Assembly: GCA_964020085.1 (NCBI GenBank)
Contig: OZ026597.1
Coordinates: 2,320,813-2,384,812, forward strand
Direction: 5' to 3'
Source of the DNA: Micromussa lordhowensis
Lineage: Eukaryota; Cnidaria; Anthozoa; Scleractinia; Lobophylliidae
Length of the DNA: 64,000 nt
Position 1 is the first letter of the stretch. Every line of letters starts with the position of its first letter. Of this stretch, positions 30,601 to 45,841 are shown one piece after another. Under the pieces are notes generated by a model. It saw nothing but the letters and a program-made list of their open reading frames with translations, made no database searches and was not told the DNA's origin. A program made the position numbers and the translations under genes.

Positions 30601-31702
30601 TTGAAACCCCATTAGCCATCGGTGGAATATTGCTTTCTGATCTGCGAACGACTTTTATTTTTAATTTGCCACTTCGTAAAGCACTACCCAAGTACCACCT
30701 AATAAAAAAAGAAATGTTCATACTTTAAGCACTTCAATTAATATTGATCAATAAACATGGACCAGTATCAGTTGATTTCAAATCCAAGATGTAAGGGAAT
30801 ATTGTTCATTGACGGGAAGTGAAATATACAAACCGTAATAAACATGTATGAAATTGAAGCTTATACAATGGTACACTATCCCCAAACACAATCGAGAATT
30901 TGTAGGAAGAATAGTAAATGATTAATTAATGAATCACTTCTTATCAAGCTTGGAGCGTAAATGCAACGAACGATATGCATTTTCGAACACATCGCCATAA
31001 CAAAACACTAAAGGAGATCTCAGTTAAAACAAAAACAAAGGTCACACAATACAGACCAATACAAATGATGGAAACTTGTTTAAAATCACCCAAACTTCAC
31101 AGAGACAACACGTAAACCACAACCAATACAAATCCTTGTTAAGTTGAATAAATAAATCATGTTGTGGAGAAAGAGTTTGCAAGATTCCACTTTGATAAAC
31201 CTTGATTGTCGTAAATTACAGTTCCTTTAGATTCTAATTGAAACCCTGGGGAGGATCGTTTTATTTACGACGGGATCAAAACTGTGGGATTAATTCATTT
31301 ACGCTTTCCCATATAAAATATACCTGTTGCGGTTTTCATAAACGTTTATGATGTGTATATTTTTTACCTTGCTCGTTCAAGACTAGCCTTTGACAAATCG
31401 TGTCCATTGATGTCCAACACTCGATCTCCAACTGACAGCTTTCCATCCTCTTTAGCTCTGCTTCCCGGCAATAAATCGGCAATTCTGATATTTCCCAAAG
31501 CACTCCTCGCACGACTTGGACTGTCAGGAGCTTTATTTTCAAGTACAACTCCAAAATTGCCCGTGCAACCTTCAAATTCGAACGAGCTAATGTCGTCTGC
31601 ACTAACGACATCTCTTCGAAGATGAGTTCCATTTTCTGTCACAGAAGCCTTTTTTACTCGCGGAGAAAACTCTCTTGAAGTAGAAACGCTACTTTCAGTC
31701 AT
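9281..31702 (-). CDS. Giant multi-PDZ scaffold protein (ten PDZ domains)
   Basis: Minus-strand exons, 5' to 3': 31368-31702, 30563-30698, 29641-29777, 29293-29425, 27927-28965, 27319-27392, 25449-25680, 24522-24642, 23347-23621, 22933-23006, 22337-22385, 22030-22080, 21340-21474, 19334-20019, 17466-18844, 11832-16710, 10304-11065, 9281-10006. All phases join, giving 3,740 aa. PDZ domains lie near residues 38-137, 160-247, 539-632, 688-772, 874-970, 1127-1214, 1573-1660, 3238-3325, 3466-3554 and 3652-3740. GLGF-type loops are visible, such as KGLGFTIVGG and SGLGFSLGGG. Residues ~1660-3235 are low-complexity, Ser/Asp/Pro-rich, with repeated KPLPPIPT, PPAPPPPR and KPPSLFDD motifs, likely SH3/WW/EVH1 ligands. 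No L27, FERM, kinase or phosphatase domain is seen, so it is neither MPDZ with its N-terminal L27 nor PTPN13. PDZD2/pro-IL-16-like is the closest guess. Likely a cytoplasmic or junctional scaffold; orthology is unsettled. Confidence 0.9.
11832..16710 (-). other. 4.9-kb single exon encoding the proline-rich linker
   Basis: This one exon of the PDZ gene carries 4,879 nt without a stop. It begins with the end of PDZ7 (RVGDVLMSINDASLEEMTL...) and ends with the first strand of PDZ8 (EGIIEVQ). In between are repeated modules: PPSLFGDDTESIPS and PPSLFDDEPESLPS; EDDMSSLPPAPPPPR and EDDMESLPPAPPPPR; three GPP.FKP.PPP units; KPLPPIPT twice; and a basic RS-rich patch (RSRSWTKKLFGFRNRSKSRD). The repeats look like internal duplication of short linear motifs. 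Confidence 0.88.
16779..16966. repeat. MITE in PDZ-gene intron (family shared with 6400-6576)
   Basis: The left end AATGGGTTATTTCCGAGTT and the inverse of the right end, AATAGGCTATTTCCGAGTTA, match, and both continue into a GTCTCTGT.TCAAAAC-like segment. It lies in the intron between exons 15 and 16, ending about 500 bp from exon 15 and starting 69 bp from exon 16. Non-coding. Confidence 0.72.
20640..21281. repeat. Putative non-autonomous DNA element in PDZ-gene intron
   Basis: The ends TTAAGGTGATTTCCGGG and CTCGGGAATCACCTAA are inverted copies of about 16 bp. Inside, the phrase GGGGGTCACC.TGCT is present twice (about 20742 and 21113), which suggests internal duplication. A GCGCGCGCGCTCATGTGCGC alternating purine-pyrimidine stretch sits near 21197-21220. 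The element ends about 60 bp from exon 13. No open frame resembles a transposase. Confidence 0.6.
21532..21687. repeat. MITE with GGATAA/TTATCC modules (family shared with 47898-48026)
   Basis: The arms TCTGGCCCAGGTTGTTCAAA and TTTCAAACAACCCAGGCCAG are inverted copies. The interior is built of GTGGATAACGCTATCCACCG and related GGATAA units in mirror order. The same arrangement recurs at 47898-48026 and a fragment near 43099-43122, so it is a repeated family. It lies in the intron between exons 12 and 13. Confidence 0.78.
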
Positions 31703-33536
31703 GATGTTTATATTTCAATTGCTAGAAGAGTCTTTCTTATTATGATTCTGTTACGGACATTCCTCCAATACTTCCCCACTTCACAACGATACCTAATACG
31801 TTACCAAGTTGCCTCAGTCGCAGTCTGTTTGCCGTGCAATCCAAGAAGATCCGCGCAGTAATAAACTTTTCACTCTTCCTCTTCACGCCAGACATTTTCC
31901 AGCCAGTCAAATGGTTTCCGACGAGTCTTAAACTTCATAATCGTCTAGAAAAACCGTATCTAAGTATTCTTTGTGACTTGATTTATGTCTTTTGTAGGTG
32001 ATGCATCTGCATAATATAAGCGTCCATGACGTCATTGCTCCCACTCTACCCCCGTCAGAATTTGTGTTGGTGGAAAACTCGATATCACATGATTATTGTG
32101 ACGCTATCATTTTCGACAAGCTTCGTTTTCAAAATGTTTTCCGTCCACACGAAAACGCCAGCGTCTTCAAATTCCTTTGGTTTGAAGAGCGTTTTCGAAA
32201 AGCTCCGTTTTCGTGACGGATTGGTGTGGATGGCATGCATAATCGTAGAAATAAAGTTCCCCCGGCGAGCCCCCGGCGCAGTTGAAAAGCAAGAGGGATA
32301 GTCCGTGGGAGAGGGGGTTAAACCGCGGGCTAAACTAAAGGGGGAAATGGAAAAGGTGATTTTAGGTGCAAGACCGAAAGAAGGGGATTTTGCAGTAGGG
32401 AGTATTCATTTCCTTTTTTTTAATTAGAAAAATAAAAATGCGTATGTTGCACTACTGGGCAACATACGATATCTACTTTTTTTAACTACACCTATTTTTT
32501 TCTATATTTTAATGTGCACAACATGGGAATCTCACGGAAATTTAGGACCAAGAAAGCCGAAAGCAGCTCGCTTTTCTCTATGTAGCATTTAAATAGGGAA
32601 AGAGCTTGATTTCTTTAGCCTTCAACCACTGCAGTATTTAGTCCATTGAAATTAGAAACTTAACGCGGAAGTATTTACAAACCAAAAATTCTCAACTTTG
32701 TTTGTTTAAAGAACGAGTCTTAACTTCTACCTCATATGCATCAGCAACTTTTAAGCGAGTTGTGTACGTAATCATTTCCTGTTTCAATTGTATGCCAGCA
32801 TAAATCAAGAAAAGGATAAGACGTTTTTACAGCTTGTTCCTGAATCTGCCTGATTCTGTTATATTAAAGTTTATGGTTTTGAAAGGCACGTCTATGACAA
32901 ATTTTCGCTACCAGGACGAGAAGAGGATGTGGAAAGACAGCGTCCTTGGCCCATCTGAGAATCAGGCTCCTGTCGCATGTTAAGTTGTCAGTTGGAATCA
33001 CTTTCCCAACACTATGAGCAGTGCCGTTTCTTCTTCGTGGACCACTAAGTGAGAAGTGAGCGCTGCTTTTCCGTCAGAGGAAGAACATTTGCTTTGAAAC
33101 TTTGGGTACTTCCCCACGGCAGATCCATGAATTGAGGTTATTTAGATATCAATCAAAAGCTGTCTATACAGCTGGGAAAGGTTGTCCCGCAGAAGGGTAA
33201 AAGCGTGCACGGCAATGCCATTAGGGTGGAGGCTGTTATGAGTTGAAGCGACTCACTGTTACTTGATTGCAGTTCAGAGTTTTAGCGTAAAGGAAGGAGA
33301 AACCACAGATACACGTGTTCGGTGTTTTCTACTTTTCCATTCTATATTTCCCTCAGGCTCAAATACTGTGAGCTTTGGCAACCATTGGTTAACTAACACT
33401 AACATTTGTCATGCACGCTTTTATGCATTTGTAGGACACCTATTCTCAAACCGGTTGTATACCAGAAGTCAAAAGCACCCCATAGACTGACCACAAGAAA
33501 AACAGAACAAACCAATTTTTTTCCAAGTTTCAAAAT
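31703..33536. other. Intergenic, including the PDZ-gene promoter side
   Basis: The PDZ gene starts at 31702 on minus, so its promoter should lie just above. No TATA or other box is clear. At about 32110-32230 is a degenerate repeat built of GTTTTCG/CGAAAAC words with GTCCACAC and GTGTGGAT near its ends, which looks like a worn hAT-type MITE. The rest, to the L17 3' end, shows no gene. Confidence 0.4.
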
Positions 33537-33542
33537 TTTATT
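33537..33542 (-). terminator. Polyadenylation signal of RPL17
   Basis: AATAAA on the minus strand, about 22 nt after the L17 stop codon. It would give a very short 3' UTR, as is usual for ribosomal protein mRNAs. Confidence 0.65.
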
Positions 33543-33563
33543 TTACAGCTCTGAAAGCAGGGT

Positions 33564-37657
<4,094 letters not shown>

Positions 37658-38047
37658 CTTTGTGTTATTTTACCTAGAGTAGAAAGTCGCCATTAACTTT
37701 CCTAATCTATAACTAGCAAATTAAAGCTGAAAAGACAGAAATACCTTAACTACTGCAGCATTTTAACACAGTCATTAAGGTAATTTTTATAAACATCAAG
37801 GACTTTCAAAGCAGTCTTTCATGGGAAAGGTCTACTAAATAACAAAGTTATTGCCAGGTTGGAAGTTTCAAAAATCGCAATCGTGATCATCCAGATTTTT
37901 TTAATGCCCTATCAAATTATAGAGATCTAATACTCTAAACGTAAGTAAGGATAATAATTCTCTACACGTTATGTCCTTCGGGAAACTTTTAAGCAAGGAT
38001 TGGAGAGATAATTTGAGATATCGACAACACATTGAGATCTGTCTCAC

Positions 38048-38072
38048 CTTCGAAGAGGAAGGCAGAAAGAGG
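38048..38072 (-). other. RPL17: Probable noncoding first exon of RPL17 with 5'TOP start
   Basis: On minus, a pyrimidine-rich CTTTCTGCCTTCCTCTTC stretch is followed by GAAG and a GTGAGAC donor at 38047. The next exon begins at 37673, after a CTACTCTAG acceptor 16 nt before the ATG. A short pyrimidine-starting untranslated exon of this kind is the usual arrangement for ribosomal protein genes (5'TOP, mTOR-sensitive translation). The exact cap site is inferred. Confidence 0.65.
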
Positions 38073-38217
38073 ACATGTACCCAGAAGCCCTTTCGATATG
38101 GGCACTTCACTGCGCAAGCGCTCCCAGTGATTCAAAATGGCGCCCATCTGATATGTTTGCGTCCAACAACTGGTAACATTTCTGTCTGGTTTCTGAAGCG
38201 GTTTCAGTTTGTCCAGT
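38073..38217. promoter_or_regulatory. Divergent RPL17/FKBP promoter
   Basis: About 145 bp separates the putative RPL17 cap region from the FKBP start codon. It contains TGCGCAAGCGC (38111-38121), similar to an NRF1 palindrome, and AAAATGGCGCC (38134-38144), a YY1-like AAAATGGCGNC core. There is no TATA box. Both site types are common in bidirectional housekeeping promoters. Function is inferred from sequence only. Confidence 0.5.
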
Positions 38218-41200
38218 ATGTTTTGGGGTAATTGTACTGTTCCATTTTTATTACTTCCTTTATTGTGGTTGTTGTGGCAATGAAGTCGAAAGCGACGTGG
38301 CCTAAGTTGCTGAAAGTTGACTAGTTGGAAGATCTAATTTTTTGAGCTTGTTATTTAATTATCAGTTGGAGCTTTCGTGCGCAAGAGGCATGCTTGAATT
38401 TCAAGAAATCAGATCAATACTGCTCCTTTTGTTTTTAAGAAACGGTGCATACTTTAAGCCTGTTCAAGCGTAATGGCGTGTAGAGAGTGTAGCATAGCCA
38501 TAGGTTTCTGGACGCACGTGGGAAGTTTGGAGAGCACTAGACAAGCAAAAGAGTCACTCAAAGCGCAGGGTAGTGTATTTATTACAATTCACGGCAATAA
38601 GACTAAAAATACCAAAGAAAAAGTGAAAAGCGAAAAGCCATTGGAGGTACTCAAAAGAGCCATAGACCCCATACAAAGTGAACCACCACAAGATCAAAGC
38701 CAAAATCACAAATCAAAATCAAACTAATCTAGCCCAGAAATTTCTTAATGTCAGAGCTACAGTCAGTGTAGCTGATTGTAGCTTCACTGGTGATCTCTCA
38801 ACACCAATAACATCCATAGCTTGATGTATCGCCTGTTTGTCCGGATTTGTCCGGATTTTAATACATTTCTTTGTAAATTTTTTTTGTTTTTAAATGCCTC
38901 TATCTCAGTGAAAATTAGCCCAATTAACACCAAACTTGGGGATTTTGTGAATCTCGGTGTGCTCTTTCTGACTATGTGGATCAATAGTTGCTAATCCCAT
39001 AATTTACAGACTTGTACCTAGTCCTTCACGGTATGAAATCAGGCAATACACTGACCTGAGATGAAACTGAGCACACTAAAGAGTGGAGACACACCACACA
39101 ACAGACACAACAACAAAACACAAGAAAATAAAACAACAAAAGACAGCAACACAATAAAACACAACAACCAAACAACAAAACACAGTAAAAAACATACAAT
39201 AAAAACAACAAAACTAAACAACAGCAAAATAAAGCACAACAAAACAAAATGTAACATATCGTAAAATAACTAGCGACAACTAAACACAACAAAACATAAC
39301 ATAACAGCACAATAAAACAATACAACAAAATAAAACACAGCACCATAGAACATAAAACAACAAGACACTCCACAAAACGCAACACAATAAAATAACTTCA
39401 AATCTATTATTGTTATTATCTTAGAGGTTGAACAACTTGTTCATGATACTAAGAAATGTATTCCTACATGTATTTTTAATTTTAATTTTGCAGGAGTCAC
39501 GCTTGATTCTGGTAAGCGCTATACACAGACAGTGGAGAAGTCATTTCACTTGTCAATGGCAGCTCTGGGTTTTCAGAACTGTTCCACCACACCAGTAACT
39601 GTGATGGTTGAGGTAGATAAAGCACAGTTTGCACTGTGCACACTGCAGCCAGGAAAAATTCCACAGCAATCTTTAGACTACTGCTTTACAGAAGGAGAAG
39701 AAATAACTTTCTTCACAGAAGGGCCTGGTGATGTCCATTTGACAGGTTTGCTCAAAGTTATAGTCACTAACTTACAGCTACTAACTTATCTTACTTTTTA
39801 CCTTTTTTGTTGACTGAGCGATCAGCACAGATGAGGAAATCTTTCATTCCTAATCACTTTATGAAGGTGTGGCAGTGCCCAGTCAGAAAATGTTGTAACC
39901 TGGAAATCAATATTTTAGTATGGTCTGCCCTCTCCTCAGAAAGGTACTCGGGTATGGAAGTCACTGGGGAGGTGGTGGGGGCAAGAATAAAGGTCCTATC
40001 AAGCTAAAAACAGACCCAAATAAGTCCAACAACCTAAAGCATATGATAACCCTTATCCCCCTTGAAAGAATCCCTTTTCCTTATAACATGACCTAGCACA
40101 CATGTGGTAAATGCTTGTGGTTTAAATCTGTCTGGAGCTGATACTAACAATAACATTGTTTGACAAAAATGAGAGCCCCCCCCCCCCCTAAAAAAAAAAC
40201 CCTGCCGGAATATTCACCCAAAGGAGTCACTTCAAAATTCCTAACGCAAACAGTTTCAGATCCCAGATTTCAAACTTAAAGAAGGTCTTCACATCTTTCT
40301 GTCACTAGTATGCCGAGTTCTCTCCTCAGCTCTGCCCACTCAAGTAATACACTTCTTATATTTTCTTGTTTAGGTTATTTACTGGATGAACCAAATGCTT
40401 TGGAATTTGAGGATGATGAAGAGGAGCTGACTGCTGACACTGACGAGTCAGAATCCGCGTCAGTTAGCAATTCTGATTCTGAAGATGATGAATCCAGTGA
40501 TGAAATTACTCTTGGAGATCTACTACAAAGTGGGGACATTGCAAATGATGATGATGATGACGATGATGACGATGATGAGAGTGACGATGATGATTGGGAT
40601 CCATCAAAGGATAATCCAAAGAGAAGGAAACAAGCTAAAAAAGAGAAGAAGAAAAAGAACAAGTCTAAGACAGGGGATTCTGATGAACACAGTGACATAA
40701 TTGCTAGTAATGATTTTGAACAAACAGAAGCATCTACACAAAATGAAGATGATGACAATGACTATGAACCTGAGAAACAAATGAAATCAGAAACTAAAAA
40801 GGAAAGAAAACAAAGCAAAAAGAAGAGGAAAAAGCTGGAAACAGAACAGCCACCTGTTAAAAATGGACTTGCACACCCTCAAAAACTTAAGAAGAAAGCT
40901 AACAAAACTCAGTTGAAATCACCTGATAATGATAATGATAATGGTGTAGAAAACACGGAAAGTGCAAATTCACCTCAAAAGAACAAAGGGAGTGAAAATA
41001 TTCGTTCTACTCCACTGATCTCATTAAACTCAGTTAAGACTAACCCAAATAAGAAGATTGAAGGAAAAACACAAAATCAAGTTGATTTACAAGAAACAAG
41101 TCCTGAAAAAAGAAATAACCAATCACAGCTCAATGAAGTAAGTATTTGGACTTTCCAATGCTAATTTTTGGCGAAATTCGAGGTGTTTGGATAGCCGATG

Positions 41201-43692
41201 AAACACTGTCTCAAGTGTTTGATATATCTTCTCAATCGAAACAAAATCTATGCTAATTAAGACCGGGTATCTAAACCACCGTCACGGTCATGATTTCCTC
41301 TGTTTTAACTTGATGAGTTATTAATGAGTTTGAGAAGTTAAATGACACACACTCAAGTTCATGTTCTGAAGTCCCGTTTATTATTAGCTTTTCAATCTTG
41401 GTCAAAAATATTGATTCTTGTTTTTTGGGCCCATAAACAAAACAGTAAAGCCATATTTTTTAGGCTTGAGTGAGGGGTGGTAGACCCCTTCAGCCTTTGC
41501 TTTTAAGAAGTACTTTAATTTTGTAAAATAACCTTGGAATTGTATAGACAAAGAAGAGGAAACTACCAGGAGGGACAGTATTAGAAGAAATCACAAAAGG
41601 AACAGGACCAGTGGCAAAGAAAGGGCAAAAGGTGAATCTAGACAATCTGAATGATTGTTGTTTACGTTTTTTTAATTTTTTTTTATACTTACATGTACAT
41701 GTAGTATTGTTTTTGAAGCAGAATATTTCAGTCAGTTTTGTCTACAATAATTTTATTCACTCTTTGGATGTAATTGTAGGAGCATTGCTGGTATTATTGT
41801 CAGTTTTGCACTTTGGATTGCAAGATACATACTTCATCAGGCAGAATTCCTTGTGTCGAGATCTTTAGCAAGATGCTTGCTTCCTCACAGAGGAAGGAAG
41901 CTGACAGAGGAGCTCAAAACTGAATAGCATAAATTGATGGTTTCCAGTGCAGTATTACATGCGGAAAATCAGTGGAAATCCAGATTTTGAAATCCATATT
42001 TTGCAATGTCATGACCTTTGTTATACTTCATGAGTGCTTTTTGGATAATTTTAAGTTTTTGATTATTTTGTCCTCTGCAACAGGTTGATGTTTATTATAA
42101 AGGCAATTTATCCAAGAACAAGAAGCAGTTTGACGCATGTCTGAATGGACCTCCGTTCTCGTTCAGATTGGGAGCTGGAGAGGTCATACGAGGCTGGGAT
42201 CTGGGTGTAGTTGGTGAGTGCTTGAAACCTTGATATCAACATACAAGTTCTCCTTACAGAGCTCCATAAGTTTCTTGAAATACTAGTAGTGAGAAAGTGT
42301 TGCCTTTGTCTTACAGGTATGCAAGTAGGAGGCAAAAGAAGACTAACAGTACCTCCCTTACAAGGGTAAGTTCTTGGCTAATGGTACCCCACTAAGGGTG
42401 GGTTGCTGGTAAGCATTACTCTTTCCCATACTTACTTCCCTTATAATCAATGATTGGCGCACCACTAGTGGACAGCATAGTTTGTTTTAGTAAGGCCCGT
42501 TTGAATCAGTTTTGTTCGGCAGGTTAGGTTTAGAGCAGCAAACAACATTAAATTCGCACTCTGCAGCTGATTCATATGGCGTTCTCCTCATGTGCCAAAC
42601 CTAATGCATAAATAAACTGTAATGTATTTTTGATATAGCGACATTCGTGATTGGCTCAAACTTGAGTGGTGTAACCAGTCATACATGAAGCTTGAAGTCG
42701 TCGCTAAAAAAAGGAACAAAAATTCTGTCATGTTTTGGGGCTGACCTTGATGCCTTTGATTTACGAGAAACGGAACTGTGTATTAAGCGAGTTTCTTAAG
42801 TGCAAATTCTTCCTGATAATAGCCCGGCTTATAAGATTTCGCATTAACAAGTCAAATTTACTGGGAGAAATACCTTTCTTAATACAAGCAACCCTACGAT
42901 TGAATTTCCTTTCTCAAAATATTGCAATAACAGCGAAATATTAGTCACAGCTTTTAGATTTGGACAGAGTTCTTGAATTCAGAACACATAATTTTCTCAT
43001 TGAAAATTGTTTACCACAGGCTTTCCAAATTAAGTTAGGCGCAAATACACCATCTGAATCAGCTGTCACTCCAAAGTCAGTGGCGTTTGGATTCAGGCTA
43101 TCCTCTGGATAGCGATTTATCCAGTTTATTATGTTGTGCAGTCTTTGAACTGGAACCTTGACTTGAGATTGAACAGTCCAGGCCTTTGTACTGTGTTGAG
43201 TGAGGTAATTTCTACTCACATTGTCTCTTTGCTTTAACATTCAGACATCTCTTCACATACCCACTTTCATGGTTAATTTACCTTCATCAACTTCACGTTA
43301 ATAAATAGCTTTACCCTATCCATTTGTATAAATACTAGTGCCTCACGAGCTACCAGAGATAAACCTTTCCATACATGGCTTTTACTCTTTTTTATTGTCA
43401 ACTACCATTATGATATTAACAGCCCTGGGTTCAAAAATTGTTATCATTCATTATTGGCCCTCAAATCATTAGTTTTGTCTCTGACATTTTTCCCTTATTT
43501 TTCATACTACTTTTACATTCTTGGGCTATTGTCACTTTATTACTGGAACATGTTGCAGTATGCCATGTACTGCAGTGTTAATGATATGTTTATGATGTCG
43601 TTGTTGTTGGCAGGTATGGGAGACAGAAGATGGGGCCCATTCCACCTAACAGTACCTTAGAATTTGAGATTCAACTCATCGGACTGCATTAA
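38218..43692 (+). CDS. Nuclear FKBP-type prolyl isomerase with nucleoplasmin-like N-terminus
   Basis: Exons: 38218-38227, 39494-39745, 40374-41137, 41548-41631, 42084-42213, 42317-42365, 43614-43692. Phases join to give 455 aa. Residues 1-95 form a nucleoplasmin-like domain (MFWGVTLDSGKRYTQTVEKS, then MAALG..., DVHLTG). Residues ~95-165 are acidic with a run of Asp. A Lys-rich KKKNKSK and KKRKK region with nuclear-localisation character follows. The last ~110 residues are an FKBP domain (VDVYYKGNLSKNKKQFDACL, GEVIRGWDLGVVGMQVGGKR, IPPNSTLEFEIQLIGLH). Pocket residues Tyr, Phe-Asp, Phe, Val-Ile, Trp and Phe are present, so it should be active and bind FK506-type ligands. The layout matches insect FKBP39/46, plant FKBP53 and yeast Fpr3/4, nucleolar histone chaperone-isomerases. 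The exon 1 start is supported by the conserved MFWG. Confidence 0.93.
39061..39395. repeat. A/C-rich low-complexity tract in FKBP intron 1
   Basis: About 330 bp made almost only of ACAACA, AAAACA and AATAAAA words on the plus strand. Read in reverse it gives a long hydrophobic open frame (Leu/Cys/Phe-rich) which is a composition artefact. Confidence 0.75.
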
Positions 43693-44719
43693 TAATGAAA
43701 GGGGCTTGGTCGTGATTATCACTCACATGGACAAACTGGTCTCAAAGCTCAATCAGTCTGAAAAAGACAGCAAAACACTTGTGAAACCACCCAGCTTGGT
43801 CTAAGTAAACTGACAGCTCTGTTCTCATTCATCATTCTGCTACTACGATAGAGATATCCGAGACGTGTGCTGAAAAACAATGCCTTATTGATGACAGATC
43901 TGTGTATTGTCTCTTAATATTGATTTTTACTCGCATGTACTATCTCATGACCATACTACGATCCATGAAAGAGATTTCGTGGATTGCTTAAAACTACAGC
44001 ATGGGTATGCATTTTTTTGGGTCGAATTTTGGCTGTCACTCTCATGCGGATGGCAAGCTCTGCCATAGTATTTAGTACTCTGTTTTCTCTAGACACGAGA
44101 GGGCACAAACACCATTTCTGGTTCTTATATGTTCTGAATATGCAAAACCATTACACACAACTCTAATTCAACAGAACTGACATATTCTACAGAGTGTATA
44201 TATTTTTAAACTTTGTATGGTGCAAAGTTACACCTCTGTTGGGAGTGGTCACTTCTCTTGTAAAGCAGTCTAGCTTTTTATGTGAGGGAACTTACTAGTG
44301 ATCTTGCTATGGAGCAAACCCAGGAGTTACTACACAATCAGATACTATTACACCCAAATTTCATAATTCTTTTGTTTAGTTTTGGCTATTTGGTGCTGAT
44401 TGTTAGATCATGTTGTTTTTTTGCAGGGTTATAAAAAATCTTGCAAGAGTGAACTATCCTGTAGTCTTATTCATGAGAATACTCATACATGATGTACAGT
44501 TCTCGGAGAACATTTGATTTCTACATTGTACATCTTTGTGGAGTAACTTGTAAACATTTTTGAATATCACCGGGTTTATGGAGAAGTGTCAAATTCTCGT
44601 AATGCATATCTTTCAAAAGCCAGTACATTTTTAAGAAGCAGTTTTTAATTTATAAACTTAGACATAGTGTAGCTTGTATTATTATTATTAACTAAGTAAT
44701 TTTGAGGTTTGACTTCTGT
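43693..44719. other. FKBP 3' flank, no gene seen
   Basis: Presumed 3' UTR and intergenic DNA after the FKBP stop. No coding frame with recognisable content and no RNA gene was seen on either strand. Confidence 0.4.
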
Positions 44720-44947
44720 TTAAAGGATCCTAGTCAGCCTCCGCCATTTTCGATGACATCGAAATTATTGATATAGCATGGTGAAGCGAATCCTAATTGT
44801 TTTACTGTAAGCTGTGTTCCAGAAGGTATGTTTAATTATCTTAACTAGTTCTACAGTGATTTTTCTTCGTTTCGACAGGCTCCGAATAAAATAGCCAAAT
44901 TTTCGCATGTAAACAAAAACAACGGGGGGCTGACTAGGGCCCTTTAA
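44720..44947. repeat. MITE-like element
   Basis: The ends TTAAAGGATCCTAGTCAGCC and GGCTGACTAGGGCCCTTTAA are inverted copies of 20 bp with few mismatches. The total is about 228 bp and non-coding. TTAA at both tips suggests a TTAA-type target or element end. Confidence 0.65.
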
Positions 44948-45841
44948 GTATACAGAAGTTCCGTCGTCTGGATTTTTCCTGATCACTGCATGTAAAAATT
45001 TGACACAGCACCCCGGCAAGTGTAAAATTCTATGGGTGGTGCTAGGATTTAAACAGGTCATTAAGCATGATATTTTTATTATTAATAAAAATGAAATGTC
45101 CCAAACTGTGGTAATTACTCTAATTTGTCACACATGAGAGATGGTGTCCCATCACATCTCCAAACAGAGAAGAGAGAGACAAAAAATTATATGTTACAGA
45201 GTATTTTTGACGAACTTCAAGGTATCTCTTTTCGGTGCTTGATAGAACTATGCAATCAGAACTCAATTAGGAGACAGTTTACAAATCTATGCTACTGGTA
45301 ATTTAGAACACATTCCAAGCATGATCATGGAACAATGCAGCTAAGAGGTAAATGCAGCTAAGACTTCGGTTAACTTTTGAGCTGCCAAGGCAAGAAAAGC
45401 AAGCTCAGCTTGTTAATATTTTTTAAATCTAAATTTCAGCACACAAGTCCTTGGAATTTTCCAAACTTTCATATGATTAAATCTTACACTGAAACATCAG
45501 TGGTCTAAACATAACATTATACAGGGTGAACTTACTAATTTTATCACACTCTTTCTATTTTCCTTTTATTTCCCTGCCACATAGCAAGGTACTAAGTACA
45601 AAGAACGCAAAGTATGTTTTTCTCCTTTATATACACTTTTGTATCTTGCTTTATTAAAAGGCACTTTTATCATAATTTGACTACTACTACTATAATTTTA
45701 TCACGGACAGTTTTAATAGTAATTAAGTAATTTAAAGAATTGAGACTTGTGTCTGTATGCACGTTAACCAATGGATGATAATGAAAATGATGTTGATGAC
45801 GACAACTATGACGAAGATTATCTTGTCCCTGTGTGTATGTG
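44948..45841. other. Intergenic, no gene seen
   Basis: AT-rich DNA between the FKBP gene and the 3' end of the minus-strand coiled-coil gene. Part of it is probably the 3' UTR of the latter. No other feature was recognised. Confidence 0.4.

Noticed and set aside
38473..38727. 84-codon plus-strand frame (MACRECSIAIGF...) between FKBP exons 1 and 2
   Set aside because: No recognisable domain, no splice link in frame to the FKBP exons, and the MFWG exon explains the N-terminus better.
39026..39385. 119-codon Leu/Cys/Phe-rich minus-strand frame resembling a membrane protein
   Set aside because: It is the reverse of an ACAACA/AAAACA low-complexity tract; hydrophobicity is an artefact of base composition.
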